Origin: Peribacillus simplex
Lineage (GTDB): Bacteria > Bacillota > Bacilli > Bacillales > DSM-1321
DNA: 64,000 bases
Assembly: GCF_001578185.1 (NCBI RefSeq)
Contig: NZ_CP011008.1
Coordinates: 2,570,001 to 2,634,000 of the forward strand
Reading direction: 5' to 3'
Positions 35,161-43,275 of the stretch are shown piece by piece. The notes beneath the pieces were generated by a model, which worked only from the letters and a program-made list of their open reading frames with translations, was not told the origin of the DNA and made no database searches. A program made the position numbers and the translations under genes. The first letter of the stretch is position 1; every line of letters starts with the position of its first letter.

Positions 35161-35377
35161 TATAAAAACCTCCTGTGAAATATCTGGACAGGAGGCAGTA
35201 CAATACAAATTTAAAAAGGCATAATATCCCTAATTGAAGGAACACAATGATCTTTGTTTGTATTTTAATGTACAGACTAATCCTATCCAGAAAAAAAGAT
35301 CGTATTTAAAACGCATTTTTTCTTAAAGAATAGGATTAAATGATCATTGTTTAACCGTTCCCCTTCCATTTTATGCT
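35161..35377 (-). promoter_or_regulatory. Structured leader hiding the ribosome binding site of the MFS pump
   Basis: CCTCCTGT (35188-35195) pairs perfectly with ACAGGAGG (35169-35176), burying the Shine-Dalgarno sequence. Further upstream two nested inverted repeats occur: ACAATGATC/GATCATTGT (35342-35350 with 35244-35252) and AATCCTAT/ATAGGATT (35330-35337 with 35279-35286). The leader resembles attenuation leaders of antibiotic-resistance genes. Confidence 0.6.
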
Positions 35378-35383
35378 AAAATC

Positions 35384-35412
35384 ATAATAATCCATTTAAT
35401 CTGAAAAATCAA
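35384..35412 (-). promoter_or_regulatory. Sigma-A promoter of the MFS pump
   Basis: TTGATT (35407-35412) and TATTAT (35384-35389) with a 17-base spacer, giving a leader of about 217 bases. Confidence 0.6.
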
Positions 35413-35614
35413 GATAAAAATTCAATAATAATCCTTTTTTGGATCAGACTTGTTCATTTTCTTATTCAAAAAGAACTTCCTTTTAAAGAAAACCCTTTTA
35501 TATCGTAAGTTTTCAGGGTTATTGCTGATTGATGCTTCTGCACTTTGTTCCACTTTGCCACAATTTTTTTCATGACCTTTTCCCGGAATAGCTCGTGCGA
35601 GTGTATGCTTCTTA

Positions 35615-36496
35615 TCAGTTCTCTAGCATACGTTCATGATTCGGATTCGCCTGTACAAGTAAATGGGAAGATGGCATAAGAATTTGATGCTCATGTAAAG
35701 CAGCCATCATCTCAAACCTGACATTTCTTGCTGTTTCAAAGTAATGTTCAGGTTTTACAAGCCCCACTATGCATAGTTCATATCCCACATATTTAAGATT
35801 CGGATTTAAATCCGTAATGCCTATGTATCTAAAATCCTCTTCGGGTGTACCATCCTCTAGCCTTAGAAGGTTTTCACCATACTTATCATTACTGATAATA
35901 CATATATCCTCCAACAGCCGTTTTACCTTTTCAGGATTTTCCTGGTAACTTACTGTAATGCGTTCAATGATTCGCATTCTACCTTTATTGAAATTTTGAA
36001 TCGTCCTGATTTCACTGTGTGGGATGGTCAGCAATTTTCCTGACCATTCTCTGATCTGCATGAACCTGATACCGATTTCCTCTACGGTTCCGGAACTTGT
36101 CCCATTGAATGTCACAAAATTCCCTACACGAAATTCATTATCTGAAAGCCTTACAAATCCCAATAAAATATCCTTAAGCATTTGCTGAGCGGCAAATCCG
36201 ATAACGATTCCCACGATCCCCGCTCCTGCTAAAATTCCTTTTATATCAATGAACTGCCCAATCAGATAAATGAGGAAAATCAAAACTATGCCGTACCTGA
36301 GACTGGAACGAGTTACCCCCTGTATCGTTTTTTCCACTTCTTCCTCAAAAAAATCAGATCTTTTAAAGAACCATTCGACCATTTTATTCAAAATATAATA
36401 TACCGCCAATAACAGTAAAGTTAATATAAACAGCCTCATTAATAAGAATTCCTTCAAATAATCCAAAGCACGCTCAGTAAAATTCAAGATTTCCAT
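35615..36496 (-). CDS. MscS-family mechanosensitive channel
   Basis: A 293-residue membrane protein with two or three N-terminal helices, the pore-lining helix GILAGAGIVGIVIGFAAQQML (about 88-108) and the cytoplasmic beta and alpha/beta domains (NFVTFNGTSSGTVEEIGIRFMQIREWSGKLLTIPHSEI), as in YkuT-like small-conductance channels. It releases ions and solutes on membrane tension. The ATG at 36496 follows GAGGTG. It lies 21 bases behind the Spo0M-like gene, and both are downstream of the yybP-ykoY riboswitch, suggesting Mn2+-dependent expression. Confidence 0.9.
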   Translation of the reverse strand: MEILNFTERALDYLKEFLLMRLFILTLLLLAVYYILNKMVEWFFKRSDFFEEEVEKTIQGVTRSSLRYGIVLIFLIYLIGQFIDIKGILAGAGIVGIVIGFAAQQMLKDILLGFVRLSDNEFRVGNFVTFNGTSSGTVEEIGIRFMQIREWSGKLLTIPHSEIRTIQNFNKGRMRIIERITVSYQENPEKVKRLLEDICIISNDKYGENLLRLEDGTPEEDFRYIGITDLNPNLKYVGYELCIVGLVKPEHYFETARNVRFEMMAALHEHQILMPSSHLLVQANPNHERMLEN

Positions 36497-36517
36497 GTTC
36501 ACACCTCTATTTCAACT

Positions 36518-36910
36518 TTATTCAGAATCGATTAAGATCCAATCATCATCCTTTCCTATTATACCTTCATCCAATATAAGTCTTGTTTTAAGGCGATAGG
36601 AAACCCCTCGCTTATAAGGCTCCTTCAATATAGGAAGACTAAAGTTAAAAGGAATTTCATTGCTTTCCCCTGACTCAATCTCACTTGAAGCTAAAATGGT
36701 GCTCGTCTTAAGGGTATTTTCCATTCCCGTAGAATGAGTATCCATAATTAAATCACATTCGATCCTCCTTATTCTTTGCTCCTGGGTACCACCCTTAATC
36801 AAGAAATAGCCGTTTATTAATTCACCTGATTTATACGTATTTTTTGGAAGGATTAAATCTATTTGTGCAGAACCTATCCCTAAAAGTAACAAAGATTTTC
36901 TAAGTATCAA
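36518..36910 (-). CDS. Spo0M-like (arrestin-fold) protein, short form
   Basis: A protein of about 130 residues resembling the first half of sporulation-control protein Spo0M: GIGSAQIDLILPKNTYKSGELINGYFLIKGGTQEQRIRRIECDL is the conserved beginning. Spo0M is usually about 250 residues with two arrestin-like domains; here only the N-terminal domain is present and no obvious frameshift follows, so it is a genuine short relative or a truncated copy. The TTG at 36910 lies eight bases after GGAG. It is the first gene behind the Mn2+ riboswitch and precedes mscS. Confidence 0.75.
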   Translation of the reverse strand: MILRKSLLLLGIGSAQIDLILPKNTYKSGELINGYFLIKGGTQEQRIRRIECDLIMDTHSTGMENTLKTSTILASSEIESGESNEIPFNFSLPILKEPYKRGVSYRLKTRLILDEGIIGKDDDWILIDSE

Positions 36911-36995
36911 AGAATACACTCCATTTATATTTATTTGTTTTTCTATTAAACCACATATTTATACATTTCCTTTAGCGCTGCATCATCCGGACTAC

Positions 36996-37026
36996 AAAAA
37001 AACCTTTACCATTTTGGTAAAGGTTT
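36996..37026 (-). terminator. Second hairpin terminator behind the riboswitch
   Basis: AAACCTTTACC and GGTAAAGGTTT with an ATTTT loop, followed by a run of seven T on the minus strand. It lies between the aptamer and the Spo0M-like gene, so read-through must be conditional. Confidence 0.75.
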
Positions 37027-37038
37027 ATATTAGAAAAT

Positions 37039-37146
37039 AGACCTTTACCAATAGGTAAGGTCTGGCTAACAACAATATGCTGCCAACAACACCGAGAGCA
37101 AAGAGCTCCGTAATGACGACATTGTTGTAAAAGCTACTCCCCTTAG
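37039..37146 (-). ncRNA. yybP-ykoY (manganese) riboswitch
   Basis: The minus strand shows the conserved elements in order: AAGGGGAGTAGC, an ACAACAATGTCGTCATTACGG segment with its GGTGTTGT partner, a second hairpin, and GCCAGACCTTACC closing the first helix, then AGACCTTACC/GGTAAAGGTCT as a downstream hairpin (37039-37063). These are the signature parts of RF00080, which senses Mn2+ and usually turns on exporters. Here the genes behind it encode a Spo0M-like protein and an MscS channel. Confidence 0.88.
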
Positions 37147-37171
37147 GAGAAAGTATTCAAGTATATTATTT

Positions 37172-37201
37172 ATCATACGTTAAGATTAGAAAGTTTGTCA
37201 A
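37172..37201 (-). promoter_or_regulatory. Sigma-A promoter of the riboswitch transcript
   Basis: TTGACA (37196-37201) and TATGAT (37172-37177) with an 18-base spacer on the minus strand, about 30 bases upstream of the aptamer. Confidence 0.7.
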
Positions 37202-37495
37202 ACCTTTATATTTTATTTTTTTCGGGTTCTGCCTGGGTAATTCGAGTTCTTTGTACATATATTGGTAATAATAAAAAGATAATGAATTAAATTGTCCTGT
37301 AATTGCAAAAGAATTAACTGCTAGGTTTTAAATAGGCCAGTTGGTGGAATATGAAGTATGTAACAGCTAGTGTCCTTCTATTTACAACTCGGTGAACGCT
37401 CAAAAAGTAAAGTGAACAAACTATGTATATTTAATAAAATCTATAATTATATTTAAAAATTAACAAGATTTCTCTTTTACTTTCGCCGATCATGT
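37202..37495. other. Intergenic region between the riboswitch promoter and iseA
   Basis: AT-rich, no gene recognised. It forms the divergent control region of the Mn2+-riboswitch operon and iseA. Confidence 0.4.
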
Positions 37496-37521
37496 TGTAA
37501 TATAAATGTAACAATTGTAAT
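37496..37521 (+). promoter_or_regulatory. WalR-type operator of iseA
   Basis: TGTAAT-ATAAA-TGTAAC (37496-37512) fits the WalR box TGTWAH-N5-TGTWAH exactly, and a third TGTAAT follows at 37516. TTTACT and TAATAT with a 16-base spacer could form a promoter overlapped by the box. WalR represses iseA in B. subtilis, so repression is expected here. Confidence 0.75.
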
Positions 37522-37575
37522 ATTAATTAAACTTTCGTTACATAAGTATCCTATTAGGGATTGGGGAGATAAAAT

Positions 37576-38109
37576 ATGAAAAAAATTTCAGGTGTGCTAT
37601 TATCCATTATCATTTTATTTTTCACATTAAGTGGTCAGGTTACCGCCAAAACGTCATCACAGAATTTATCTGATGCAAATGCATTAAAGATAGCCGATAA
37701 TGCCAGCAAACATTTTTGGAATGCTTTACATGGGTACAAAACCCGATCATGTTCACAAAAAACTTTCAATTATAAAGGGACAGAGTATTCATACATTTGC
37801 CAAGAGTTTAATACAAAAGATAAATTGACTGCCTACCTGGCAGAGACATTTACTAATAATGCAGTTGAAAAAGGACTGACTAAATATAATTACATTACCT
37901 ATAAAGGGAAATTAGCACGTCCAGTCGGAGATGGCTTTAGCATGTTAGAGTGGAAAAAAGCCAAAATTAAATTGGTCTATCAAAAACAAAACGTTAGGTC
38001 ATACAATTTAACTGTACCTACAGTCGACGGTGAGTCAGTAAAAAGAACGGTTACCTTTTATAAGTCCGGTTCCGCTTGGAAAGTCAATCAGTTCGATGCA
38101 GTTCAATAA
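37576..38109 (+). CDS. iseA: IseA-like inhibitor of cell-wall DL-endopeptidases
   Basis: A 177-residue secreted protein with a signal peptide (cleavage after about VTA at 24) and an IseA/YoeB domain; B. subtilis IseA has 181 residues. IseA binds and inhibits D,L-endopeptidases such as LytE and CwlO at the cell surface. Two cysteines (SCSQKT and YICQEF) could form a disulfide. The start ATG follows a GGGGAG motif. It has a WalR-type operator upstream and a strong terminator after it. Confidence 0.87.
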   Translation: MKKISGVLLSIIILFFTLSGQVTAKTSSQNLSDANALKIADNASKHFWNALHGYKTRSCSQKTFNYKGTEYSYICQEFNTKDKLTAYLAETFTNNAVEKGLTKYNYITYKGKLARPVGDGFSMLEWKKAKIKLVYQKQNVRSYNLTVPTVDGESVKRTVTFYKSGSAWKVNQFDAVQ

Positions 38110-38126
38110 AACATTGGTTTAAATGT

Positions 38127-38184
38127 AACGCCTCATATGCTGTATAGTTAGTTAAAAACTATATGTCATATGAGGTGTTTTTTT
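38127..38184 (+). terminator. Terminator of iseA
   Basis: AACGCCTCATATG pairs with CATATGAGGTGTT (one G-U) with an inner ATAGTT/AACTAT helix, followed by seven T. Confidence 0.85.
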
Positions 38185-38259
38185 GTTGTCCCTTGTATCG
38201 TGAGAAATAATCTTTCAGACTTGTATCAGCTCACCTTTCACTTCACAAAATATTTAAAC

Positions 38260-38286
38260 AAAAAAAACACAGCTAAGATACTGTGC
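38260..38286 (-). terminator. Terminator of the PadR/HAAS operon
   Basis: CACAG and CTGTG around an 8-base loop, followed on the minus strand by TTTTTTT; it sits right at the stop codon of the HAAS gene. Confidence 0.65.
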
Positions 38287-38287
38287 A

Positions 38288-39277
38288 TTAACGGATTTTT
38301 GCCTTACGGAAGCCTTGATAGGTATCGTAGGCGGCAAAAATGATGAAGATGAGTATGAGACCCCAGTATATCGAGCTTTTCCATTCATCGATTGAGAATA
38401 GTGTTCTTTGGTATGCAAGGAATTCCGGGTTCAATAAATCAGGATTACTGATGATGATGATGAAAGCCAGAGTGTACAACAGCTGGTATATGGCATGAAA
38501 TAAAGCTAATTTCAGGGTCCATCGACCTAAAAATAATTTATAAATCGCCAAGAGCACCCCCATGATAATGACGCATGATACCAGCAGCCAATAGGAATTC
38601 AATACATCTTGATTGAAAGAAGGTGTCACGAAAATGAGACTGCCATTTCTTTTTTCATAGACTCCTAAGAGGTTTGCTGCATTGAAATAAAGGGCCGCGA
38701 AGACAGAAAGACCTAACAAACTCGCAAAAATCTCGATCATAGGAACCGCTTTTTTCTTTGAAATGTTCGGCATAACTTTTAAGTTTTCCGGTGTCCATGG
38801 TTTCAAGTCCTTTGTCAAAGGCGACTGGTCTTTTGAAGTATCCATGCGTTCTAAAATGGCAAATGAAAGCGTTAACCAGAAAAACACTTGGATACCTGTA
38901 CTGATGATACCGGTAATCCCTTTCCCGATTATTATTAAAATTGCGTCCACAACCGTATTCCCCATATCCCGAAAAGGATTATCCCCTACTAATCCGATCA
39001 GTGAAATGACTGCAGCTATTGGTAAAATCATTTTCAACAGACAGATATAAACATCAAAATAACGCGGTCCAATCAAATGCATCGGCCGATCGCGATAACG
39101 ACTTGCCAGTATAACCGGATCTCCTAATTTTAATAGGACGGCTTTCACGTCTTGCTCCGTATGATCCACCGGAAGCATATCTTCGATTGTAGATTGAAGC
39201 TCAAGCGCAATATCCCCCCGGTTTTTTTCTGGCAGCCTGCGGGTCACTTCCTGAATATAAAGTTCAATCAGCTCCAT
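38288..39277 (-). CDS. HAAS-domain membrane protein
   Basis: A 329-residue protein. Residues 1-70 (YIQEVTRRLPEKNRGDIALELQSTIEDML...LGDPVILASRYRDRP) form the HAAS cytoplasmic signalling domain usually found fused to or next to a PadR regulator and a membrane protein; five to seven membrane helices follow. HAAS-PadR pairs are thought to transmit membrane-stress information. The gene overlaps the PadR gene by 14 bases and starts at an ATG after GGAGAGGGAG. Confidence 0.82.
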   Translation of the reverse strand: MELIELYIQEVTRRLPEKNRGDIALELQSTIEDMLPVDHTEQDVKAVLLKLGDPVILASRYRDRPMHLIGPRYFDVYICLLKMILPIAAVISLIGLVGDNPFRDMGNTVVDAILIIIGKGITGIISTGIQVFFWLTLSFAILERMDTSKDQSPLTKDLKPWTPENLKVMPNISKKKAVPMIEIFASLLGLSVFAALYFNAANLLGVYEKRNGSLIFVTPSFNQDVLNSYWLLVSCVIIMGVLLAIYKLFLGRWTLKLALFHAIYQLLYTLAFIIIISNPDLLNPEFLAYQRTLFSIDEWKSSIYWGLILIFIIFAAYDTYQGFRKAKIR

Positions 39278-39611
39278 CTTCTCCCTCTCCTTTTAATAAT
39301 ATATAAAGCTCTTGAGAAGTTTTTTCCCATTCTTCCTTTAACTGAATGAATATTTCTCCACCATAATCGCTTAAAGAATAATACTTGCGCGGTCTACTTT
39401 CAGAAGTATCCCAGCTGCTGGTGACCAATTCTTGTTTTTCCAGGCGGCGAAGCAAAGGATATAAAGTACTTTGATCAATGGTAATTCCAGACTTCTCTAA
39501 ACGCTGGACAAGCGAGTACCCATACTGCGGAGTTTTGAGCTGACTTAAGACAGCTAACGTCAAAGTGCCCCTGCGCAGCTCAGTTGTTAATGAATTCAGT
39601 AAAGTGCTCAT
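39264..39611 (-). CDS. PadR-family transcriptional regulator
   Basis: A 115-residue regulator of the short PadR type: RGTLTLAVLSQLKTPQYGYSLVQRLEKSG and STLYPLLRRLEKQELVTSSWDTSESRPRKYY are the winged-helix motif. It is translationally coupled to the HAAS membrane protein, which it probably controls. It starts at an ATG after GAGGTG. Two direct copies of an 18-bp sequence lie just upstream (39629-39672) as candidate binding sites. Confidence 0.87.
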   Translation of the reverse strand: MSTLLNSLTTELRRGTLTLAVLSQLKTPQYGYSLVQRLEKSGITIDQSTLYPLLRRLEKQELVTSSWDTSESRPRKYYSLSDYGGEIFIQLKEEWEKTSQELYILLKGEGEDGAD

Positions 39612-39628
39612 CCAATCACCTCTTCTCT

Positions 39629-39672
39629 ATACTATGTGACGTACACCATACCTTATACTATGCATCATACAC
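39629..39672. promoter_or_regulatory. Tandem 18-bp repeats, candidate PadR sites
   Basis: ATACTATGTGACGTACAC (39629-39646) and ATACTATGCATCATACAC (39655-39672) differ at only four positions and are 26 bases apart, upstream of the PadR start codon. Confidence 0.5.
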
Positions 39673-39730
39673 TATTTTAGTTCTTACACCAATATAAAAA
39701 TGAAAATATATTTTATTTAACGCATAAAAA

Positions 39731-39753
39731 AGAGAAGCGTTTCACGCCTCTCC
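39731..39753. terminator. Terminator-like hairpin
   Basis: AGAGAAGCG and CGCCTCTC pair imperfectly, with T-runs on both sides (minus strand TTTTTTAT). Confidence 0.5.
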
Positions 39754-39773
39754 GTTTTTCCATTATTAATATC

Positions 39774-40115
39774 ATACAAGAATGACCCATAATATCATCG
39801 TCGTGATAATCGTGACTACCCCTTATAGTTTAGGACCGACAATCCTCAATACGACTTCGGTCATTCGTAAAGCGGCCCAACCTTTTCCAAAATGGTTCCG
39901 ATTATTGAACCGAAAACGATTAAAAGTCCAATGCTCGTCATCAGTCCGCCAAAACCCCCGTTAATATTCTCAACGATCTGATCCAGAGGCATTCCAGAAG
40001 CAAAACCCACAAATAAAGTACCTAATAGTAGCGATAAGAACGGATGCAACTTGATTTTAGTTGTCGCAAAAGAACACGCCAATGGCCAAAACAATAAATA
40101 ACACATATGATTACC
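39774..40115 (-). pseudogene. Truncated, frameshifted GntP-family permease
   Basis: VLFIVLAIGVFF, then ATTKIKLHPFLSLLLGTLFVG, SGMPLDQIVENINGGFGGLMTSIG and GSIIGTILEK are the N-terminal helices of GntP-type gluconate/glycerate permeases, read in two frames; ALRMTEVVLRIVGPK follows in a third frame before a stop. A full permease has about 430-450 residues. It lies directly behind glycerate kinase, where a glycerate permease is usual, so transport has been lost here. Confidence 0.72.
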
Positions 40116-41256
40116 GCCTATTTTTACTCGCTGCCAAAAAAGTCCGCATTACCTGTTCAGCTGCTAGTTCCAAAAATTCAGCCCCTCTTTCCATAGCTTC
40201 CTTTAAAGGCATAGGGGCGTTCACCAGACTATGGACACTAGTTATTCCATGGTCATATAAAGCTTCAATACCTGTTCCGATTGATCCAGCCAAGACAAAT
40301 ACGGGAATATCATGCTTCTTCGCTTCTTGTGCAACTCCCATTGGTGTTTTACCTGAAGCTGTTTGGTAATCGATTTGGCCCTCACCGGTAAAGACACAAT
40401 CAGCATTGTACAGTTTTTCACCCAGTTTCGTATATTCCATAACAATATCGACGCCCCTTTTCGTTTCCGCATGGAAAAAGGCTTGAAATGCACTTCCAAT
40501 TCCACCGGCAGCACCAGCACCAGCTTTATCATGCAAGTGAATGCCTGTCTTATTTTCCACCAAATCAGCCCATGTTGATAAAGCTTTATCAAGCATTTCA
40601 ATCATGGCAGGGGTGGCCCCTTTTTGGGGTCCGAATACACTTGATGCCCCATCCGGTCCGACTAACGGATTTTGAACATCCGAAGCAATCAAAAACTCGG
40701 AATCTGCAATTCTTGGATCAAAAGCCTCCGTATTTAGTTCAGATACACGCGATAATTCGGCACCCCCTAATCCCAAAGGACTCCCCTCATCATCAAACAC
40801 CTTCATTCCCAAAGCCTGAAGCATTCCAACTCCGGCATCATTGGTAGCGCTTCCACCAATCGCTAAAATGAACTTTCGACATCCATCATTCAATGCTTTT
40901 TGAATGAGCTGCCCTGTCCCGTATGTAGTTGTTATCAATGGGTTCAACTCACCTGGATCGATTAGACATAAACCGGATGCACTGGCCATTTCAATCACAC
41001 AAGTTTCCTGATCACCCAAAATTCCATATGCTGCCTGTACGTCTTCAAGTAAAGGCCCTTTAACGGTCACTTCAACTTTTCGCCCATTTGTAGCTGCCAC
41101 AAGACTATCCATCGTACCTTCACCGCCATCCGCTGCAGGAACCAATTCAGTCTCGGCATCCGGCAGCGCCTTCCTGACCCCTCGCTCGATTGCTTCCGAA
41201 GCTTCTAATGCTGACAAACTCCCTTTATAGGAATCTGGTGCAATAACAATTTTCAT
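40111..41256 (-). CDS. garK: Glycerate kinase, type GarK/GlxK
   Basis: A 381-residue enzyme of the bacterial glycerate kinase family 1 (MKIVIAPDSYKGSLSALEASEAI; PAADGGEGTMDSLVAA; IGGSATNDAGVGMLQALG; VFTGEGQIDYQTASGK). It phosphorylates D-glycerate to 2- or 3-phosphoglycerate, connecting glyoxylate/glycolate or glucarate catabolism to glycolysis. It is full length and appears intact, although the adjacent permease is broken. A GGGGACC precedes the ATG. It might process glycerate made from glyoxylate formed by GlcDF. Confidence 0.9.
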   Translation of the reverse strand: MKIVIAPDSYKGSLSALEASEAIERGVRKALPDAETELVPAADGGEGTMDSLVAATNGRKVEVTVKGPLLEDVQAAYGILGDQETCVIEMASASGLCLIDPGELNPLITTTYGTGQLIQKALNDGCRKFILAIGGSATNDAGVGMLQALGMKVFDDEGSPLGLGGAELSRVSELNTEAFDPRIADSEFLIASDVQNPLVGPDGASSVFGPQKGATPAMIEMLDKALSTWADLVENKTGIHLHDKAGAGAAGGIGSAFQAFFHAETKRGVDIVMEYTKLGEKLYNADCVFTGEGQIDYQTASGKTPMGVAQEAKKHDIPVFVLAGSIGTGIEALYDHGITSVHSLVNAPMPLKEAMERGAEFLELAAEQVMRTFLAASKNRR

Positions 41257-42485
41257 GCTCAGGTCCCCTTTGAATTTTTTTATATTAGGTTAATTATAAT
41301 CTTTGAAAATATTTTAATCATCGTTCAATCTATACGAGAATTAGTATGACATATTTATATTTTTTTAGCTATTCTGCTAAAGGGCTGCTGGATAAATCAG
41401 TTCAATGGCGTGGCGACAAAATTCCTAGACCATTATTTGAGTTGGTTTCAATTCCATGATTGCATCAGGCATCGAAATGATATATGCGTCGGTAAGCAAA
41501 ATGATTGTTGATAGCTGCCTGTTCTCAGCAGAAGCAACCTATGACAAACTTAAATTACTACAATTCTCCAAATGGTTGATAGAGGCAGGATTATTGATGC
41601 AACATTAATATTAGGGAGCTCAATATGAAAAAGATTATTTCCCTCGAATTCATCCAAATCTTTTATCTAGTGAAGGTCACAGGTATGGGCTACAAGCTGC
41701 TGGTAAAGAAATTACATTTGAATTACTAGATGACAGCACTTCTCTGTAAGCAAAAGTGAATCATGCTTAAGATCAAATGGTGAAAACTCTGATTTTGGTT
41801 TGTTCTGTGAGGTAACCATTTTTAACTCTTCCTTGATAAGTTGCTCTATACTTTACGAATCCTCTGACTTACTTCGTCCATAATAAAAGCGTCATCTAAT
41901 AATCCTTCAATTATCTGTTTTCTCACCTTTTCGTCAGAATGTGCAGGCTTAAATACAAGCTAAATATTTGGAAATTCAGCCATGAACTCTTTATGAATTT
42001 GGTAGTAATCGATAGGTTCACTAGCTCTCCTGTGCTCCTATTGTAAGTGTACCAGTTAGTTCTTCTTCTCAATTTGCCGCCATAATTGCTTTTTGACTTA
42101 GTCTGATCATCTTGTCAGCGTATTGTTTAAACTGGTGACTGCCCATGATTCAGCAGTTTAACTATATCTTTAATTTTATTGGAATGGACTTTGAGGGATA
42201 TATTATTCGAAAAGGAAACAAACATGAGGCCGTCCTTCGAGACAAAGAGACTCTTTTCGCTGTTTCCCAAATTCATAATAAGTTGAGATTCTAACCGAAG
42301 CAAATGAACTCAAAACATAAATGGGCTGCGTTCCACATCGAGTGCAGACCCTGTTTTTTCCACTGTGAAATAAAGTGTTAAGTTATATCATTAAAATTAA
42401 TTTGCTGAATTCTTTAAAGTTCACCTAATCTAAAGGGCCTTAACCAATGTCTAGAGGTATGGAAATAAAGCTCTAAACTTAAAAA
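41257..42485. other. Gene-poor stretch with scraps of a transposase and a LysR regulator
   Basis: No intact gene in 1.2 kb. Plus-strand sequence at 41391-41510 (NQFNGVATKFLDHYLSWFQF) resembles a transposase C-terminus; a minus-strand LysR remnant is listed separately. Another plus-strand frame at about 41637-41752 (YFPRIHPNLLSSEGHRYGLQ) is unidentified. Confidence 0.45.
41735..42136 (-). pseudogene. LysR-family regulator remnant
   Basis: In more than one frame the minus strand gives QFKQYADKMIRLSQKAIMAAN, ELTGTLTIGAQES, FKPAHSDEKVRKQIIEGLLD and EELKMVTSQNKPKSEFSPFD, the linker and effector-domain segments of LysR-type regulators. The DNA-binding domain is absent and stops and frameshifts are frequent. 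Confidence 0.6.
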
Positions 42486-42508
42486 ACCGCCATCAAATTG
42501 ATGGCGGT
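42486..42508 (-). terminator. Terminator of the hypothetical gene
   Basis: ACCGCCATCAA and TTGATGGCGGT with T6 after it on the minus strand, 11 bases beyond the stop codon. Confidence 0.75.
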
Positions 42509-42519
42509 GCCTCGTTTTT

Positions 42520-43113
42520 TTACATATCTTCCTCGATCGTTTCAACAAGGATAAAAAGAAAATGATAGATTAAATTAAAAGTTTCTTCTAATGATAGGTC
42601 TTCTCGAAACCCATTTACATTATCCAAGGCAAAATTCACATCCCATAGACCATCGCCCTGGTTAAACATCAAGCTGAATGATCCAATGCCTTCTTGAAGT
42701 TCCTTTGTTAAATACGTTTTTAAAGCTTCTCCCATTTTTTTCTGGAATTTCAATCCGAACATCGCGTTATAAGTACCGAAAACATCATCCATTTCCAATG
42801 AAAGTGCCTCAACACCGATTAATCCGAACCATTTGGATTCAAAGTAAAGGAATTCTTCTTTATTATTTTTCAAATACTCGATTGATTGTGATAAAAATGC
42901 AGAGTTCTCTTCAGAAATCAATTCTTCACTCTCTTTATTACTGCGCTCGATATATGCATCTGTAAATCTGGATGTATTTTCTTTTTCCACTATAGTGATA
43001 TCATCAGCGATTAATTTATGCTTTTCAACATAATCCCTTTCTTCTTTAAACAACTCAACTTTGTTTTCGATTATGGATTTTGATATGTATGATTCCATTT
43101 GTTTTTTTAACAT
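42520..43113 (-). CDS. Hypothetical acidic protein
   Basis: I do not recognise this protein of 197 residues. It is acidic and helical, without cysteines, signal peptide or membrane segments; the middle part (EFLYFESKWFGLIGVEALSLEMDDVFG...FQKKMGEALKTYL) is compact and hydrophobic enough to be a folded domain. The ATG at 43113 is seven bases after AGGAGG and is preferred over an upstream start at 43155. It has its own terminator, so it is a functional single-gene unit. Confidence 0.68.
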   Translation of the reverse strand: MLKKQMESYISKSIIENKVELFKEERDYVEKHKLIADDITIVEKENTSRFTDAYIERSNKESEELISEENSAFLSQSIEYLKNNKEEFLYFESKWFGLIGVEALSLEMDDVFGTYNAMFGLKFQKKMGEALKTYLTKELQEGIGSFSLMFNQGDGLWDVNFALDNVNGFREDLSLEETFNLIYHFLFILVETIEEDM

Positions 43114-43275
43114 GTTATGTCCTCCTAGTATCTTTTCAAGCTTTCGCAATTTCAATCATAGCATATTCACTGCAGATAAAATAACTTTGAGAATTAAATT
43201 ACAATATCGGTAGTGGCAATCGTTTCGTGACTTCGATATAGTAATGGTAGGTGTTATACATACGAGAGAAATGGG

